NCBI GenBank assembly: GCA_020845805.1
Contig: JADLFD010000115.1
Location: 1 to 41,544 of the forward strand
Direction: 5' to 3'
From: Verrucomicrobiales bacterium
GTDB lineage: Bacteria > Verrucomicrobiota > Verrucomicrobiia > Limisphaerales > CAIMTB01
DNA: 41,544 nucleotides
The notes beneath the pieces are model-generated. The model did not search any database, was not told the origin of the DNA, and was given only the letters and a program-made list of their open reading frames with translations. Each line of letters opens with the position of its first letter. The stretch's first letter is position 1. Of the stretch, positions 18,707-27,621 are shown piece by piece. A program made the translations under genes and the position numbers.

Positions 18707-19327
18707 TTAGTGGCGTCCGGGGCGGAGGGGCTGGAGGACGGCGCGTTCCTCCGCGGCGGTGAGGACGTGGGCGGAACCGGGAGGGAGGGAGCCGAGTTCG
18801 AACGCGCCGATGCGCACGCGGAGGAGTCGTAGGGTGGGAAGGCCGACGGCGGCGGTCATGCGGCGCACCTGGCGGTTGCGGCCCTCGATCAGTTCCAGGG
18901 CGATCCAGCAGTCGGGGATGGATCGGCGAACGCGGATCGGGGGCGTGCGGGGCGGGAGGTTGGGAGGTGGATCGAGGAGCCAGGCGCGGCAGGGGAGAGT
19001 GCGTTGGCCTTGGATGGTGAGGCCGGCAGCGAGGCGTTGCAGCGCCTCGGGCGTGGCCAGGTTTTCGACCTGGACCCAGTATTCGCGGGGGTGGGCGCGG
19101 GTGGGGTGGAGGAGACGTGCGTTCCAGGCTGGGTCATCGCTGAGCAGAAGCAGGCCTTCGGAATCCGCGTCGAGGCGGCCGAGGGGATAGACGTGGGGCG
19201 GGAGGGGGAAGTCGGCGAGAGGCCGGTGGGGGGAGCCGTCGGGAGTGAACTGGGAGAGGACACCCCAGGGTTTGTGGAAGGCGACCAGCACCGCGGCACG
19301 TTGAGGCGGGCCAGGGGCACGCGTCAA
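18707..19327 (-). CDS. rluE: RluE/RluB-type rRNA pseudouridine synthase
   Basis: A 206-residue enzyme that turns a uridine of 23S rRNA into pseudouridine. Motif I is HKPWGVLSQFT, motif II is YPLGRLDADSEGLLLLS with the catalytic Asp at about residue 53, and the later family segments are GRNRQVRRMTAAVGLPTLRLLRVRIG and the end PPGSAHVLTAAE. There is no N-terminal S4 RNA-binding domain, as in RluE rather than RluB/RluF. Length fits RluE. The specific target U2457 is known for Escherichia coli RluE and is only inferred here. It is transcribed just after the hybrid kinase gene (26 bases) and before the sigma factor. Confidence 0.9.
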   Translation of the reverse strand: MTRAPGPPQRAAVLVAFHKPWGVLSQFTPDGSPHRPLADFPLPPHVYPLGRLDADSEGLLLLSDDPAWNARLLHPTRAHPREYWVQVENLATPEALQRLAAGLTIQGQRTLPCRAWLLDPPPNLPPRTPPIRVRRSIPDCWIALELIEGRNRQVRRMTAAVGLPTLRLLRVRIGAFELGSLPPGSAHVLTAAEERAVLQPLRPGRH

Positions 19328-19354
19328 ACGGGGCGTCGTTGGAACGGGATCAGG

Positions 19355-22300
19355 TCAGAGCATGGTGAGTTCGGAGAGGACGGATGGGCGTGGGGGCGGT
19401 TCCGGTTGGGGGAGTTGACCGTTGGCCACGCGTTGGACGACGTCGCGGAGATCGGCGAGGTGCAGAGGTTTGTTGAGGAACCCGCGCATCCCGGCAGCGC
19501 GGCAGGCTTCCTCGTCCTCACGGGTGACGCTGGCGGTGAGCGCGACGATAGCGGGGAGCGGCACGGTGGAGGGGCGGCTCAGGATCTGGTGGGTGGCCCC
19601 GAGCCCGTCGAGTTCGGGCATGTGCAGGTCCATGAGGATGAGATCGTACTGACGATGCTGTGTCCGTTCGACCGCTTCGCGTCCGTTCTCGGCGAGGTCG
19701 GCATGGAAACCGAGTTGTTTCAGGTACAGCACCACCACGTCCCGGTTCACCGGGTTATCCTCGGCCACGAGGATGGCGAGTTCCTGGAGGGGCTCGGTGG
19801 TCGTGGGATGGGATCGTGTGGAGAGGGCGGGGGGCCGGGGGGTGTCGACCATGGCCGGCGTGAGCGGCGCGTGGGCGGGTGAGGGGAGGGAAGAGGGCGC
19901 GGGTGGGGCATTGGTTTCGATGCCCAGCTCGGCGACGAAGGTGAAGGTGGATCCTGCGCCCTCGGTGCTTTCGATGGTGAGGGAACCGCCCATGGCCTCG
20001 GCGAGGCGTTTGGAGATGACGAGACCGAGTCCGGTACCGCCGAAGCGGACATGGATGCTGGGGTCGGCCTGGCTGAAGGGCTGGAAGAGGCGGGCGAGGT
20101 TGTCGGGGGCGATCCCGATGCCGGTGTCGCGCACGCAGATCTGGACGCGGGTCCGATCGCGGGACAGGGCGATGGGGCGGGCGAGGACGTCCACGGAGCC
20201 GGCGTGGGTGAATTTCACCGCATTACTCAGGAGATTGAGGATGACTTGGCGGATGCGATTGGCGTCGCCGATCAGCGTGGGAGGCAGGTCCGGGGCGAGG
20301 GAGAGATTGAGGTGGAGATCCTTTTCGAGAGCGCGGGGCAGGAGGAGTTTGACGCAATCCTCGAGGCAGAGGCGGAGATCGAAGGGGGCGGGGATGAGTT
20401 CCATCCGATTGGCTTCGATCTTGGAGAAATCGAGGATGTCGTTGATGAGCGTGAGGAGGGCGTCACCGCTCTGCTGGATGACGTCGACGTACTCCTTCTG
20501 TTTGGAGTTGAGCGGAGTGTTCCGGAGGATGCCGGCGAATCCGAGGATCCCGTTCATGGGGGTGCGGATTTCGTGGCTCATGGAGGCGAGGAACAGGCTC
20601 TTGGCGCAGTTGGCCGTTTCGGCTTCGCGCGCGAGTTGTTGGGCGTGGTCGATGGCCTGTTCCAGGCTTTGGTTGGTGGACTCGAGTTGAAGCGCGGCGC
20701 GGCGCGCGTCCTCCTCGGCGCGTTTTCGTTGGGTGATGAACTCAGCGAAGACGATCAGGCCGCCGACTTGGCCGCGCGCCTCGCGCCAGGGTCGGATTTC
20801 CCACCGGAACCAGTCCACGGTGTCATCCTGCCGCGGGTAGGGGTCCTCCTCCGAAATGGCGGTGCCGCCGGCGAGGCAGTTTTGGTGGGCGTCACGCCAG
20901 GGTTGGGGCGTATCCGGGAAGAGGTCGTAGTGGCATTTGCCGATGACGTCTGGTTCGGGCGGGTTGAACTCGCGGATCCAACGCTGGCTGGCCATGAGGT
21001 ACCGCATTTCGCGGTCGAACATGGCGACGGGGACGGGGGTGTCGTGGATGAACTGGCGCAGATTGGATTCACGTTCGCGATGGAGGGCCTCGGCGAGGTC
21101 GCGTTCGGAGGTGTCGCGGAGGATCGCGGTATAGCAGGCGGCGCCGGGGGTGGAGCGGCGCGAGAGCTGGAGTTCGGCCGGGAAGGTGGATCCGTCGCGG
21201 CGCCGCGCCTGGAGTTTTGCGGCGCCGTTGGCCTCAGAGGGCGATCCCGGTTGGACATCGGGAAGGAGGACGGAGAGCGGGCGACCGAGGAGGGCCTCGG
21301 CCGGGTACTGGAACGTCCGTGCCGCGCACGGGTTCAGGTAGTCGATGGCACCCTGAGCGTCGATGGTGAGAATCGGAACGTTGGCGCTGTCGGTGACGGA
21401 GCGGAGTTCCTGGCAGCTGGCCTCCAGCCGGCGGGTCATATCGCGCGCGAGGCGGAGAGCGTTCTGGCGCGTGTTGGAGAGGGACCAAGTGATGGCGAAG
21501 ACCAGCAGCGTGACGGCGATCCCGCTGGCGGCGGCGAGGGGGGCGTTTTGTCGTTCGTCGCGCGACAGAAAAGACTGGGAGGCGCCCATGACGATGGTCC
21601 AGGGGCGGCCACACTGGTTGATGGTGAAGGTGCTGGTGAGGTAGTCGAGTGGCGGGGATTCGGGGGCGCGTGTGGAGTAGAGGAGGTTGGTCAGTCCGGC
21701 GGTTTCGCCATCGTAGATGGCGAGTGAGAGCTCTCCGAGCTTGCGGCCGAGGATGCCTTCCATGAGGTCCCGAGAGCGGAAGGGGGCGAAGGTGAACCCG
21801 AGCAAATGCTTGCGTCGCGCCTCCAGCGAGTCGAGGTCGGCGCCGGGAGTGTAAACGGGCTCGTACATCAGGGAGCCGGGCTGGACATCGTCGTCGGACT
21901 CCTGGATCAGCCTGACTTTGCCGGAGAGCGTGGTGTCGCCGGTGTCGCGAGCGTGGTTCATCGCGGCGCGACGGACCTCTTCGGCGAACATATCGAAGCC
22001 GAACGCACGCAGGTTTCGGCCTTCGAAGGGTTCGAGGTAGAAGACGGGGAAGTATTCGTCGCGGGTGCCGGGGGGGTGGACCTGGTATTCGGGGAAACCT
22101 TCCGCCCGAACGCCGGCGATGTGTCTTTCAAGTTTCTCCGGGGTGACGCGCACGGCGACGCCGAGGCCCTGAATGCCCGGGTAGTGCCGGTTGATATCGA
22201 GGGTGGAGACGTACGCCTGCCATTGGCGCCGGTTGACGGAGCCGGTACTGAGGATCAGCCCCTTGGCGCTGCGGAGGGCGGCTTGGTAGGCGTCGATGCG

Positions 22301-22621
22301 ATCGGAGATGGCGAGTCGGGCTTCGAGGGTCTGGAAGCGGAAACGTTCCGCGGCGCGGTCGCGCGAATCGTCACGCGCGTGATTCCATCCGACGACGGTG
22401 CAGAGCGCGCCGAGGGCGAGGACGGCCCATCCGGTGGTGGTATGGCGCTTCGCCTCCGCCTCGATGTCAGCTGGCCGTCGATCCTCGTCCGGCGCGGGAA
22501 TGGATGCGCGTTCGCTCACTACGGAGGGGGCAGCCTGGGCTTGAGGGTGCGCCGACACCGCCCCTGCCTGCAGTGACAGGAGGGGAGGCAGCGGCGATGG
22601 CCCGCGCCCACCATTGTTCAT
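19355..22621 (-). CDS. Hybrid sensor histidine kinase (CHASE-PAS-PAS-HisKA-HATPase-REC)
   Basis: A 1088-residue membrane sensor. Segments in order: Pro-rich N-terminus; membrane helix (about 62-80); CHASE sensory domain outside the membrane (about 95-330, e.g. YPGIQGLGVAVRVTPEKL, EGFPEYQVHPPGTRDEYFPVFYL); second helix (about 362-382); two PAS domains (about 403-515 and 518-632); HisKA with MSHEIRTPMNGILGF (phospho-His683); HATPase with NLLSNAVKFT (N box), DTGIGIAPD and GGTGLGLVIS; a Pro-rich linker; and a receiver domain (about 945-1065) with phospho-Asp998 in LILMDLHMPELDG. A longer in-frame extension up to 23257 is only an antisense reading of the flavoprotein gene; the ATG at 22621 is used. 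CHASE domains often sense small extracellular ligands. No partner regulator is adjacent, so output is unknown. Confidence 0.93.
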   Translation of the reverse strand: MNNGGRGPSPLPPLLSLQAGAVSAHPQAQAAPSVVSERASIPAPDEDRRPADIEAEAKRHTTTGWAVLALGALCTVVGWNHARDDSRDRAAERFRFQTLEARLAISDRIDAYQAALRSAKGLILSTGSVNRRQWQAYVSTLDINRHYPGIQGLGVAVRVTPEKLERHIAGVRAEGFPEYQVHPPGTRDEYFPVFYLEPFEGRNLRAFGFDMFAEEVRRAAMNHARDTGDTTLSGKVRLIQESDDDVQPGSLMYEPVYTPGADLDSLEARRKHLLGFTFAPFRSRDLMEGILGRKLGELSLAIYDGETAGLTNLLYSTRAPESPPLDYLTSTFTINQCGRPWTIVMGASQSFLSRDERQNAPLAAASGIAVTLLVFAITWSLSNTRQNALRLARDMTRRLEASCQELRSVTDSANVPILTIDAQGAIDYLNPCAARTFQYPAEALLGRPLSVLLPDVQPGSPSEANGAAKLQARRRDGSTFPAELQLSRRSTPGAACYTAILRDTSERDLAEALHRERESNLRQFIHDTPVPVAMFDREMRYLMASQRWIREFNPPEPDVIGKCHYDLFPDTPQPWRDAHQNCLAGGTAISEEDPYPRQDDTVDWFRWEIRPWREARGQVGGLIVFAEFITQRKRAEEDARRAALQLESTNQSLEQAIDHAQQLAREAETANCAKSLFLASMSHEIRTPMNGILGFAGILRNTPLNSKQKEYVDVIQQSGDALLTLINDILDFSKIEANRMELIPAPFDLRLCLEDCVKLLLPRALEKDLHLNLSLAPDLPPTLIGDANRIRQVILNLLSNAVKFTHAGSVDVLARPIALSRDRTRVQICVRDTGIGIAPDNLARLFQPFSQADPSIHVRFGGTGLGLVISKRLAEAMGGSLTIESTEGAGSTFTFVAELGIETNAPPAPSSLPSPAHAPLTPAMVDTPRPPALSTRSHPTTTEPLQELAILVAEDNPVNRDVVVLYLKQLGFHADLAENGREAVERTQHRQYDLILMDLHMPELDGLGATHQILSRPSTVPLPAIVALTASVTREDEEACRAAGMRGFLNKPLHLADLRDVVQRVANGQLPQPEPPPRPSVLSELTML

Positions 22622-22674
22622 CGGCAGGGAAGGCACCGGCCTTGACCGCGCTCTGAAGCGTCCGTCCCGGCGGG

Positions 22675-24219
22675 TTACTTGGGGAAGCCGGCGCGACGAA
22701 GGAGCGCTTCGATGTCGTCGGCGCTGGCCTCGACGCGGTCGCGGTGCAGGCGGAGGTCGTCCGCCCGGACTGGGTACCAGGGCCGGCGGGTGGCATCCAG
22801 GAGCCCGGCGACGTCGATCTCGGCCAGCACGGCATCGACTTGGAGTCGGAGTTCCGACGCGCTGCCTCCGTGGCGGGCGGCGGCGGTGCAGGCTCGGATG
22901 CGGGGTGCGAGAAGGGAGTGGTTGCGCAGCAGGTACCCGTGGGCGGCGCCGTTTCCGAGGCGGCGCGTGGTCTCGCCGTGGATCACCACTCCGAAGTACA
23001 GGCGCGCGATCTCGGTGAAGGCGTCGAAGTCGGCGAAGCGCGCATAGAGCGCCGCCAGGAAGTCCTCCAACGCCTCGGCGTCGGCGGTGGTCTGACGCGC
23101 GTAGTCCTCGAGGGCGGCCGGGGCTGGGGAGGGCTGGCGGTCTGAGGTGGCGAGGGCAAAGGCTTGGGCGAGGCGTTCGATGCCGAGGAGGGAGAGCGTG
23201 AAGCCCGAGGAGAGCATGGGATCGACGAAGGCCGCGGCCGACGGCAGCAGCGCCCATCCGGGTCCCGCGGCGGGGGCCACACGAAAACCGAGCTGCGGGG
23301 TGTGCACGAACGGGTGCGTGGGGGTGGCCGGTTCGAACTGACGTCGTACGCTGGGCAAGTGGTCCAGGAGTCGTTCCCAGGCCGCGGCGCCGTCGGAGAG
23401 CCCGAGTTGTGCGGCACGCGATTCGGTGGCGGCCACGCCGGCGCTGGTGACGCCGTTGCGGAAGCGGAGCACCCAGATCCAGCCCCCATCGAAGACGTGG
23501 TGGACCGCGGCATCGTCGACCGGGAACGGTGCCTCAGCGAGCCCGGCGTGGAGGGGTAGATCGGAGAGTCTCTGCACGTCGCGGAAGTGAGTGAAGAGCG
23601 CCTGCGTCGGGGGCATGGAGGCCAGGGGGGAGATCTCGAGTCCCAGCCGGTGCGCCAGCACTCCGGCCCGGCTGCCGGCATCCACGACGAATGCTGCTTC
23701 GGCGGTGGTGCGGGAGTCCGGCCGGCCGAGCTCGAGTGCGAATCCGTGCGCGGTGCGCGTGAGTGCGCCCAGTTCGCATTGGTCGCGGTAGTCGACTCCG
23801 AGTCGAATGGCTTCCGAGACGAGGTGCGCGTCGAACTCGGGGCGATACCAGTGGGTATCGGCGATCTCATCGTGGGGACTGGCGGCGACGAGGAGTTGAT
23901 CGGACCGGTCCGCGCGGTTCGCGAAGGGTTGGCCGGGCGGGTGATGGTAGAACGCGAATCCGCGTTTCAGTCCGCAGCTGATTTCCGGATGGGCGCGGAT
24001 CCAGGTGCCCCACTTGGCGAAGGGCGCGAGAAAGGGCAGGTCGTAACGTTGAGCGAGCTCCAGCCAGAGCAGGTCGGCCAGGGGGGTGGAGGATTCGCCG
24101 ATGGCGAAGCGCGGATGCCGGTGCCGTTCGACGAGGAGCACCGTTCGGCCGAGTCGCCGCAGGATCATCGCGAGCAGCGAGCCGGCGAACCCGGATCCGA
24201 GGATGGCGACGTCGTACAT
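22675..24219 (-). CDS. FAD-dependent oxidoreductase, tryptophan-halogenase-like
   Basis: A 514-residue flavoprotein. The FAD-binding GxGxxG (AILGSGFAG, about residues 5-13) opens the protein, followed by HPRFAIGESSTPLADLL, close to the GESxxP motif of the halogenase/geranylgeranyl-reductase group. FVVDAGSRAGVLA marks the second dinucleotide-fold segment, GGWIWVLRFRNG resembles the WxWxIP region of halogenases but lacks the exact motif, and LPSAAAFVDPMLSSGFTLSL matches the DP-containing FAD motif. The catalytic Lys of tryptophan halogenases was not recognised, so I call a halogenase-like monooxygenase or reductase, not a proven halogenase. It is divergent from the hydrolase-metacaspase gene across 146 bases, where shared control could lie. 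Confidence 0.88.
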   Translation of the reverse strand: MYDVAILGSGFAGSLLAMILRRLGRTVLLVERHRHPRFAIGESSTPLADLLWLELAQRYDLPFLAPFAKWGTWIRAHPEISCGLKRGFAFYHHPPGQPFANRADRSDQLLVAASPHDEIADTHWYRPEFDAHLVSEAIRLGVDYRDQCELGALTRTAHGFALELGRPDSRTTAEAAFVVDAGSRAGVLAHRLGLEISPLASMPPTQALFTHFRDVQRLSDLPLHAGLAEAPFPVDDAAVHHVFDGGWIWVLRFRNGVTSAGVAATESRAAQLGLSDGAAAWERLLDHLPSVRRQFEPATPTHPFVHTPQLGFRVAPAAGPGWALLPSAAAFVDPMLSSGFTLSLLGIERLAQAFALATSDRQPSPAPAALEDYARQTTADAEALEDFLAALYARFADFDAFTEIARLYFGVVIHGETTRRLGNGAAHGYLLRNHSLLAPRIRACTAAARHGGSASELRLQVDAVLAEIDVAGLLDATRRPWYPVRADDLRLHRDRVEASADDIEALLRRAGFPK

Positions 24220-24365
24220 GGGGGAACGCGATTCTTGCTGAGGCAGGGGTGGGCGCCAGCGGAAACCGGGGGTCGGGAGGCGCCGGCTTGCTTTGGCTTC
24301 GTCACTTCCCGAAAGAATGGGCCCACCGTCCCGCTCATTGACCGCTGCCGCACCAAGGAGACCCT
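24220..24365. promoter_or_regulatory. Divergent intergenic region
   Basis: This 146-base gap separates two genes transcribed away from each other and must hold both promoters. I see no confident -35/-10 pair. GGCGCC occurs twice, flanking a 22-base purine-rich block around 24251-24280, a possible operator. The right end carries the strong AAGGAG ribosome binding site of the metacaspase gene. Confidence 0.4.
24355..24360 (+). promoter_or_regulatory. Ribosome binding site of the hydrolase-metacaspase gene
   Basis: A perfect AAGGAG five bases before the ATG at 24366, the clearest ribosome binding site in the window; it fixes the start and suggests the gene is well translated. Confidence 0.8.
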
Positions 24366-26411
24366 ATGCCTGACGAAATCCACCTCGGAGGAAACCCGGC
24401 CGAAGCGCGTCGGGTGTTGAACCAGCTTGCGCGCCGGCTCGAATCCGGCTGGAGCATTCGCGGGGTGCGGGCGGGCGAGAGTGCGTCGGGGGGATTCGTG
24501 CTGGATTTGGAAGCGGGAGAGAGTGTGGATCCCGGGTCACGGGCGCCCGAAGCCGGGTGGGGCGTGGCGAAGGATCCCGGGGCGCGGCCGCTGCGGGTGC
24601 TCTGCCTGCATGGAGTGAACCATCTCGAGGACCACGCGCCGAGCGAGGGGCCCTGGCTGGAGGCGATCGGCACGGCCTTGCGTGAGTTGGGGGCGCCGGC
24701 GCCCGAGGTGCGTTGGGTGCGTTACAACGATTTGTTTCGCAACGCGGAACTGAACGCGGCGGATGTGGCGTCGGCGATGGTGAAGCTGGGGGCGGCGAGT
24801 GTCTGGCATGGGCTGGGGGATTGGTTCGGCGTGCGTGCCACGCGCGGGGGGCGATCGTTGAACGACACGCTGCGGTGGACCGCGGGGATGGTGGTGCAGT
24901 GGTCGGAGAACGAGGCGTTGCGCGCGCGGTTGCGCGGCGTGCTGCGCCGGGCCCTGACTGCGCGCGGGTGGCGGCCCGACCTGTTGCTGGCGCACAGCCT
25001 TGGATCGTTGATCGCCTATGACACCCTGGCACGACCGGCGAACGCGGGTCTTTGCGAGGGACTGACGCTGGTGACCTTCGGATCCCAGATCGGGCACCCC
25101 TCGTTGCGCGCGCTTTTCGGCGGTCGGATTGTGCCGATCCCGCGTTTACGGCGTTGGTTTCATCTCTACAACCGGAACGACCACGCTTTTACCGCGCCCC
25201 TCTCGGTGCGGTTTCCCTCGGAGGACGTGGCGCGGTTTCATCAGTGCGACTGCCAGTTTGACCTGCCGGACGACGCCTTGAACCACGATGCCACGGCCTA
25301 TCTGACGCACCGCGAAACGCGCCTCACGCTGTGGTGGCACGCGGCGGTCGAAGTGGCGGGAGCAAAGGCCCGCGCACGGGGCGCCCTGACGAGACTGCCC
25401 TCGGGTTCGAAGAGCGTGGTGCCCGCCGCGCGCCGTGCGGTCGCACGCCGGTTCGAGCGCGCCTTGTTGGTGGGGATCTCACGGTATCCGCAGCCCGAGT
25501 CCTGCCTGGAAGGGTGCGTGAACGACGTGTTCCTGATGAGCGAACTGCTGCAGCGGCGTGGCTTTCGCGCGGAGAACGTGCGCGTGCTGCTGGATGAGCG
25601 CGCGACCGCGGCGTCCATTCGCGACCGGCTGGAGTGGTTGCTGGACGGTTCCGACGACCAGCAGGATCGCGTCTTTTATTTCGCCGGGCATGGCGCGCAG
25701 ATCCCGGGGTACGGCGCACACGAGGTCGTGGATCGTCGGGACGAGTGCCTGGTTCCCTATGACTTCGACTGGAACGATCGGCGGTCGGCGATCACCGACG
25801 ATTGGTTTGCTGAGTTGTACAGCCAACTGCCGGCGGGAACGCGTTTCCTGACCTTGTTCGATTGTTGTCATTCGGGAGGGATGACGCGACAGGGCGGGAA
25901 TCGGGCGCGGGGGTTGATTCCGCCGGACGACATCCGCCATCGGCTGCGGCAATGGTCGGGAGGCGGGGAGGGGTTTACGGAACGGCGGTTGGGGGACGTC
26001 TCCCTAACGCGCGAACGGCGGGGGCGGAAGGATCTCTACGGGGAGCAGGGGGACTTGCGCGGGTTGGGGCGGGCGGTGGGCATCCGGCTGGCGCCGCGGG
26101 AATTCCGGCGGGCCAAGCGTGAGTTTGGGCATTTTGGCCCGTACATGCCGGTGATCCTCGAGGCGTGCCAGGAGCATGAGTTGGCGAACGAAGTGCGGGT
26201 GGGGGCTCGATCGCACGGAGCGTTCACGTGGTGTCTGGGGGAGGTCCTGCGGCAGTGGCCGGCGGGGCGGGCGCTCACCTGGGCGGCGCTGGCGGAGCGG
26301 GTGGCGGAAGCGTTACGGGAAAGAGGTTACCGGCAAACCCCCGCGTTGGTGTGTCCCACTCAGTTGCGAGACACGCCGGTCCCGTGGAAACCCGAGCGTC
26401 GGAGGCGATGA
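24366..26411 (+). CDS. Alpha/beta-hydrolase-metacaspase fusion protein
   Basis: A 681-residue protein with two enzyme-like halves and no signal peptide or membrane helix, so probably cytoplasmic. Residues about 76-330 look like a lipase-type alpha/beta-hydrolase: LRVLCLHGVNH (oxyanion loop), nucleophile elbow LLLAHSLGSLIAYDTL (Ser211), probable acid Asp272 in LYNRNDH and His307 in NHDATAYLTH. Residues about 380-670 are a caspase/metacaspase (peptidase C14) domain: RALLVGISRYP, ECLEGCVNDV-like start, VFYFAGHGAQIPG (His442), DECLVPYDFDW, and LFDCCHSGG (catalytic Cys501 by family pattern DxCHSG). Both active sites look intact. The region after the Cys carries a long basic insert (about 515-580) of unknown role. 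Known metacaspases cut after Arg or Lys; the substrate here is unknown. Its stop lies one base from the convergent aminotransferase stop. Confidence 0.88.
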   Translation: MPDEIHLGGNPAEARRVLNQLARRLESGWSIRGVRAGESASGGFVLDLEAGESVDPGSRAPEAGWGVAKDPGARPLRVLCLHGVNHLEDHAPSEGPWLEAIGTALRELGAPAPEVRWVRYNDLFRNAELNAADVASAMVKLGAASVWHGLGDWFGVRATRGGRSLNDTLRWTAGMVVQWSENEALRARLRGVLRRALTARGWRPDLLLAHSLGSLIAYDTLARPANAGLCEGLTLVTFGSQIGHPSLRALFGGRIVPIPRLRRWFHLYNRNDHAFTAPLSVRFPSEDVARFHQCDCQFDLPDDALNHDATAYLTHRETRLTLWWHAAVEVAGAKARARGALTRLPSGSKSVVPAARRAVARRFERALLVGISRYPQPESCLEGCVNDVFLMSELLQRRGFRAENVRVLLDERATAASIRDRLEWLLDGSDDQQDRVFYFAGHGAQIPGYGAHEVVDRRDECLVPYDFDWNDRRSAITDDWFAELYSQLPAGTRFLTLFDCCHSGGMTRQGGNRARGLIPPDDIRHRLRQWSGGGEGFTERRLGDVSLTRERRGRKDLYGEQGDLRGLGRAVGIRLAPREFRRAKREFGHFGPYMPVILEACQEHELANEVRVGARSHGAFTWCLGEVLRQWPAGRALTWAALAERVAEALRERGYRQTPALVCPTQLRDTPVPWKPERRRR

Positions 26412-26412
26412 A

Positions 26413-27621
26413 TCAGAGCGACGCGAGGGCGCGATGCAGGTCGGCGTCGGGGTTGTAGAAGTGGGGGGAGAACCGCAAGTAGCGCGTCCCGGCGCGGTCG
26501 GTGCGCAGGGAGCAGACGACGCCCTGTTCGGCGAGGCGCTGGTGCAGGGCGGGGAGGTCGGTGTCGGTACGGGTGCAGGACACGATGCCGCTTTGGTGAA
26601 GCGCGGGGGCGTCGGCGCCGGGAACGTTCCAGCCACGCTCGAGCAGCGCCGGCACGAGGAGGGCGCGCTTGCGGAGCAGTTCGCTGGCGATGGCCTCGAC
26701 CCCGACTTCGAGGAGCAGTCCGAACGCGGCGTGAAGTCCGCAGAGTCCGAGCATGCCGTGACTGCCGGGCTCATAGCGTGCGGCGCCGGTGCGGAAGGCG
26801 AGGGTGTCGCGGGCGACGAAGTCCGGGCAGCGCACATTGTGCCACCCGAAGCTGCGCGGCCGGAGGCGTTCGTGCCAGGCGCGGCGCACGTAGAGGAATC
26901 CGGCGCCGCAGGGGCCCAGCATCCACTTGTGGGAATCGGCGGCGATGAAGTCGGCGTGGGCGGCGAGCGTGGGGAAGGCGCCGAGGGTTTGGATGCCGTC
27001 GACGCAGAACGCGATGTCACGGGCGCGGAGTTCGGCGGCGAGGGAAGCGAGGTCGAGGCGCCAGCCGGTGATGAAGTGGCAGGAGGCGAGCGCGACCAAC
27101 CGGGTGCGGGAGTCGAGGGTGGCGAGCACGTCCTCGAGCCGGATTTGGCCGAGGGCGCCGGGGGTGACCCGGCGGGCTGCGACGCCCTGCTCGGCGAGGC
27201 TCATCCAGGGGTAGACGTTGGAGGGATAGTCGTCGGCGTAGAACACGACGTTGTCGCCGGGTTGGAAGGGGAACCCGGCGGCCACCACGTTGAGGCCCTG
27301 GGAGGTGGGGCCGACGAGGGCGATTTCATCAGGGCTGGCCGCGATGAGTTGAGCGGCGCGGGCGCGCGTGTCGCGGACCAGGGAGTCGAGGACGGGCCGT
27401 TCCTGATCGTCGAGGGTGGCCTGTTGCGCGTAGTGCGCGATGGCATCGGCCACGCGTCGCGGCAGCGGGCAAACGGCGGCATGGGCGAGGAAGGCGCGTT
27501 CGGTGCAGACGGGGAACTCACGACGGCGAAGGGCTTCGTCGTGGAGGAGCGGATGGGCGCGCAGGGAGGGGGTGGGATTGGGCCTTGTGGGGGGCGGCCG
27601 GGCAGGGGGGGCGGGAGTCAC
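26413..27621 (-). CDS. Class V aminotransferase (cysteine desulfurase-like fold)
   Basis: A 402-residue pyridoxal-phosphate enzyme. The cofactor Lys is about residue 232 in [24 protein letters not shown] binds the phosphate, [13 protein letters not shown] supplies the Asp that holds the pyridine ring, and [16 protein letters not shown] is a family segment. The subset with DSHKW and HNV resembles isopenicillin N epimerase-like and cysteine-desulfurase-like proteins; no reactive loop Cys of true desulfurases is obvious, so the substrate is open. No ATG falls after the upstream gspF stop; the GTG at 27621 overlaps that stop as GTGA, giving coupled translation. A longer start at 27675 would reach into gspF and is less likely. 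Confidence 0.85.
   Translation of the reverse strand: MTPAPPARPPPTRPNPTPSLRAHPLLHDEALRRREFPVCTERAFLAHAAVCPLPRRVADAIAHYAQQATLDDQERPVLDSLVRDTRARAAQLIAASPDEIALVGPTSQGLNVVAAGFPFQPGDNVVFYADDYPSNVYPWMSLAEQGVAARRVTPGALGQIRLEDVLATLDSRTRLVALASCHFITGWRLDLASLAAELRARDIAFCVDGIQTLGAFPTLAAHADFIAADSHKWMLGPCGAGFLYVRRAWHERLRPRSFGWHNVRCPDFVARDTLAFRTGAARYEPGSHGMLGLCGLHAAFGLLLEVGVEAIASELLRKRALLVPALLERGWNVPGADAPALHQSGIVSCTRTDTDLPALHQRLAEQGVVCSLRTDRAGTRYLRFSPHFYNPDADLHRALASL

Noticed and set aside
22622-23257. N-terminal extension of the histidine kinase to 1300 residues
   Set aside because: The extra part is an antisense reading of the flavoprotein gene with Arg/Pro-rich sequence; the ATG at 22621 gives a normal kinase.
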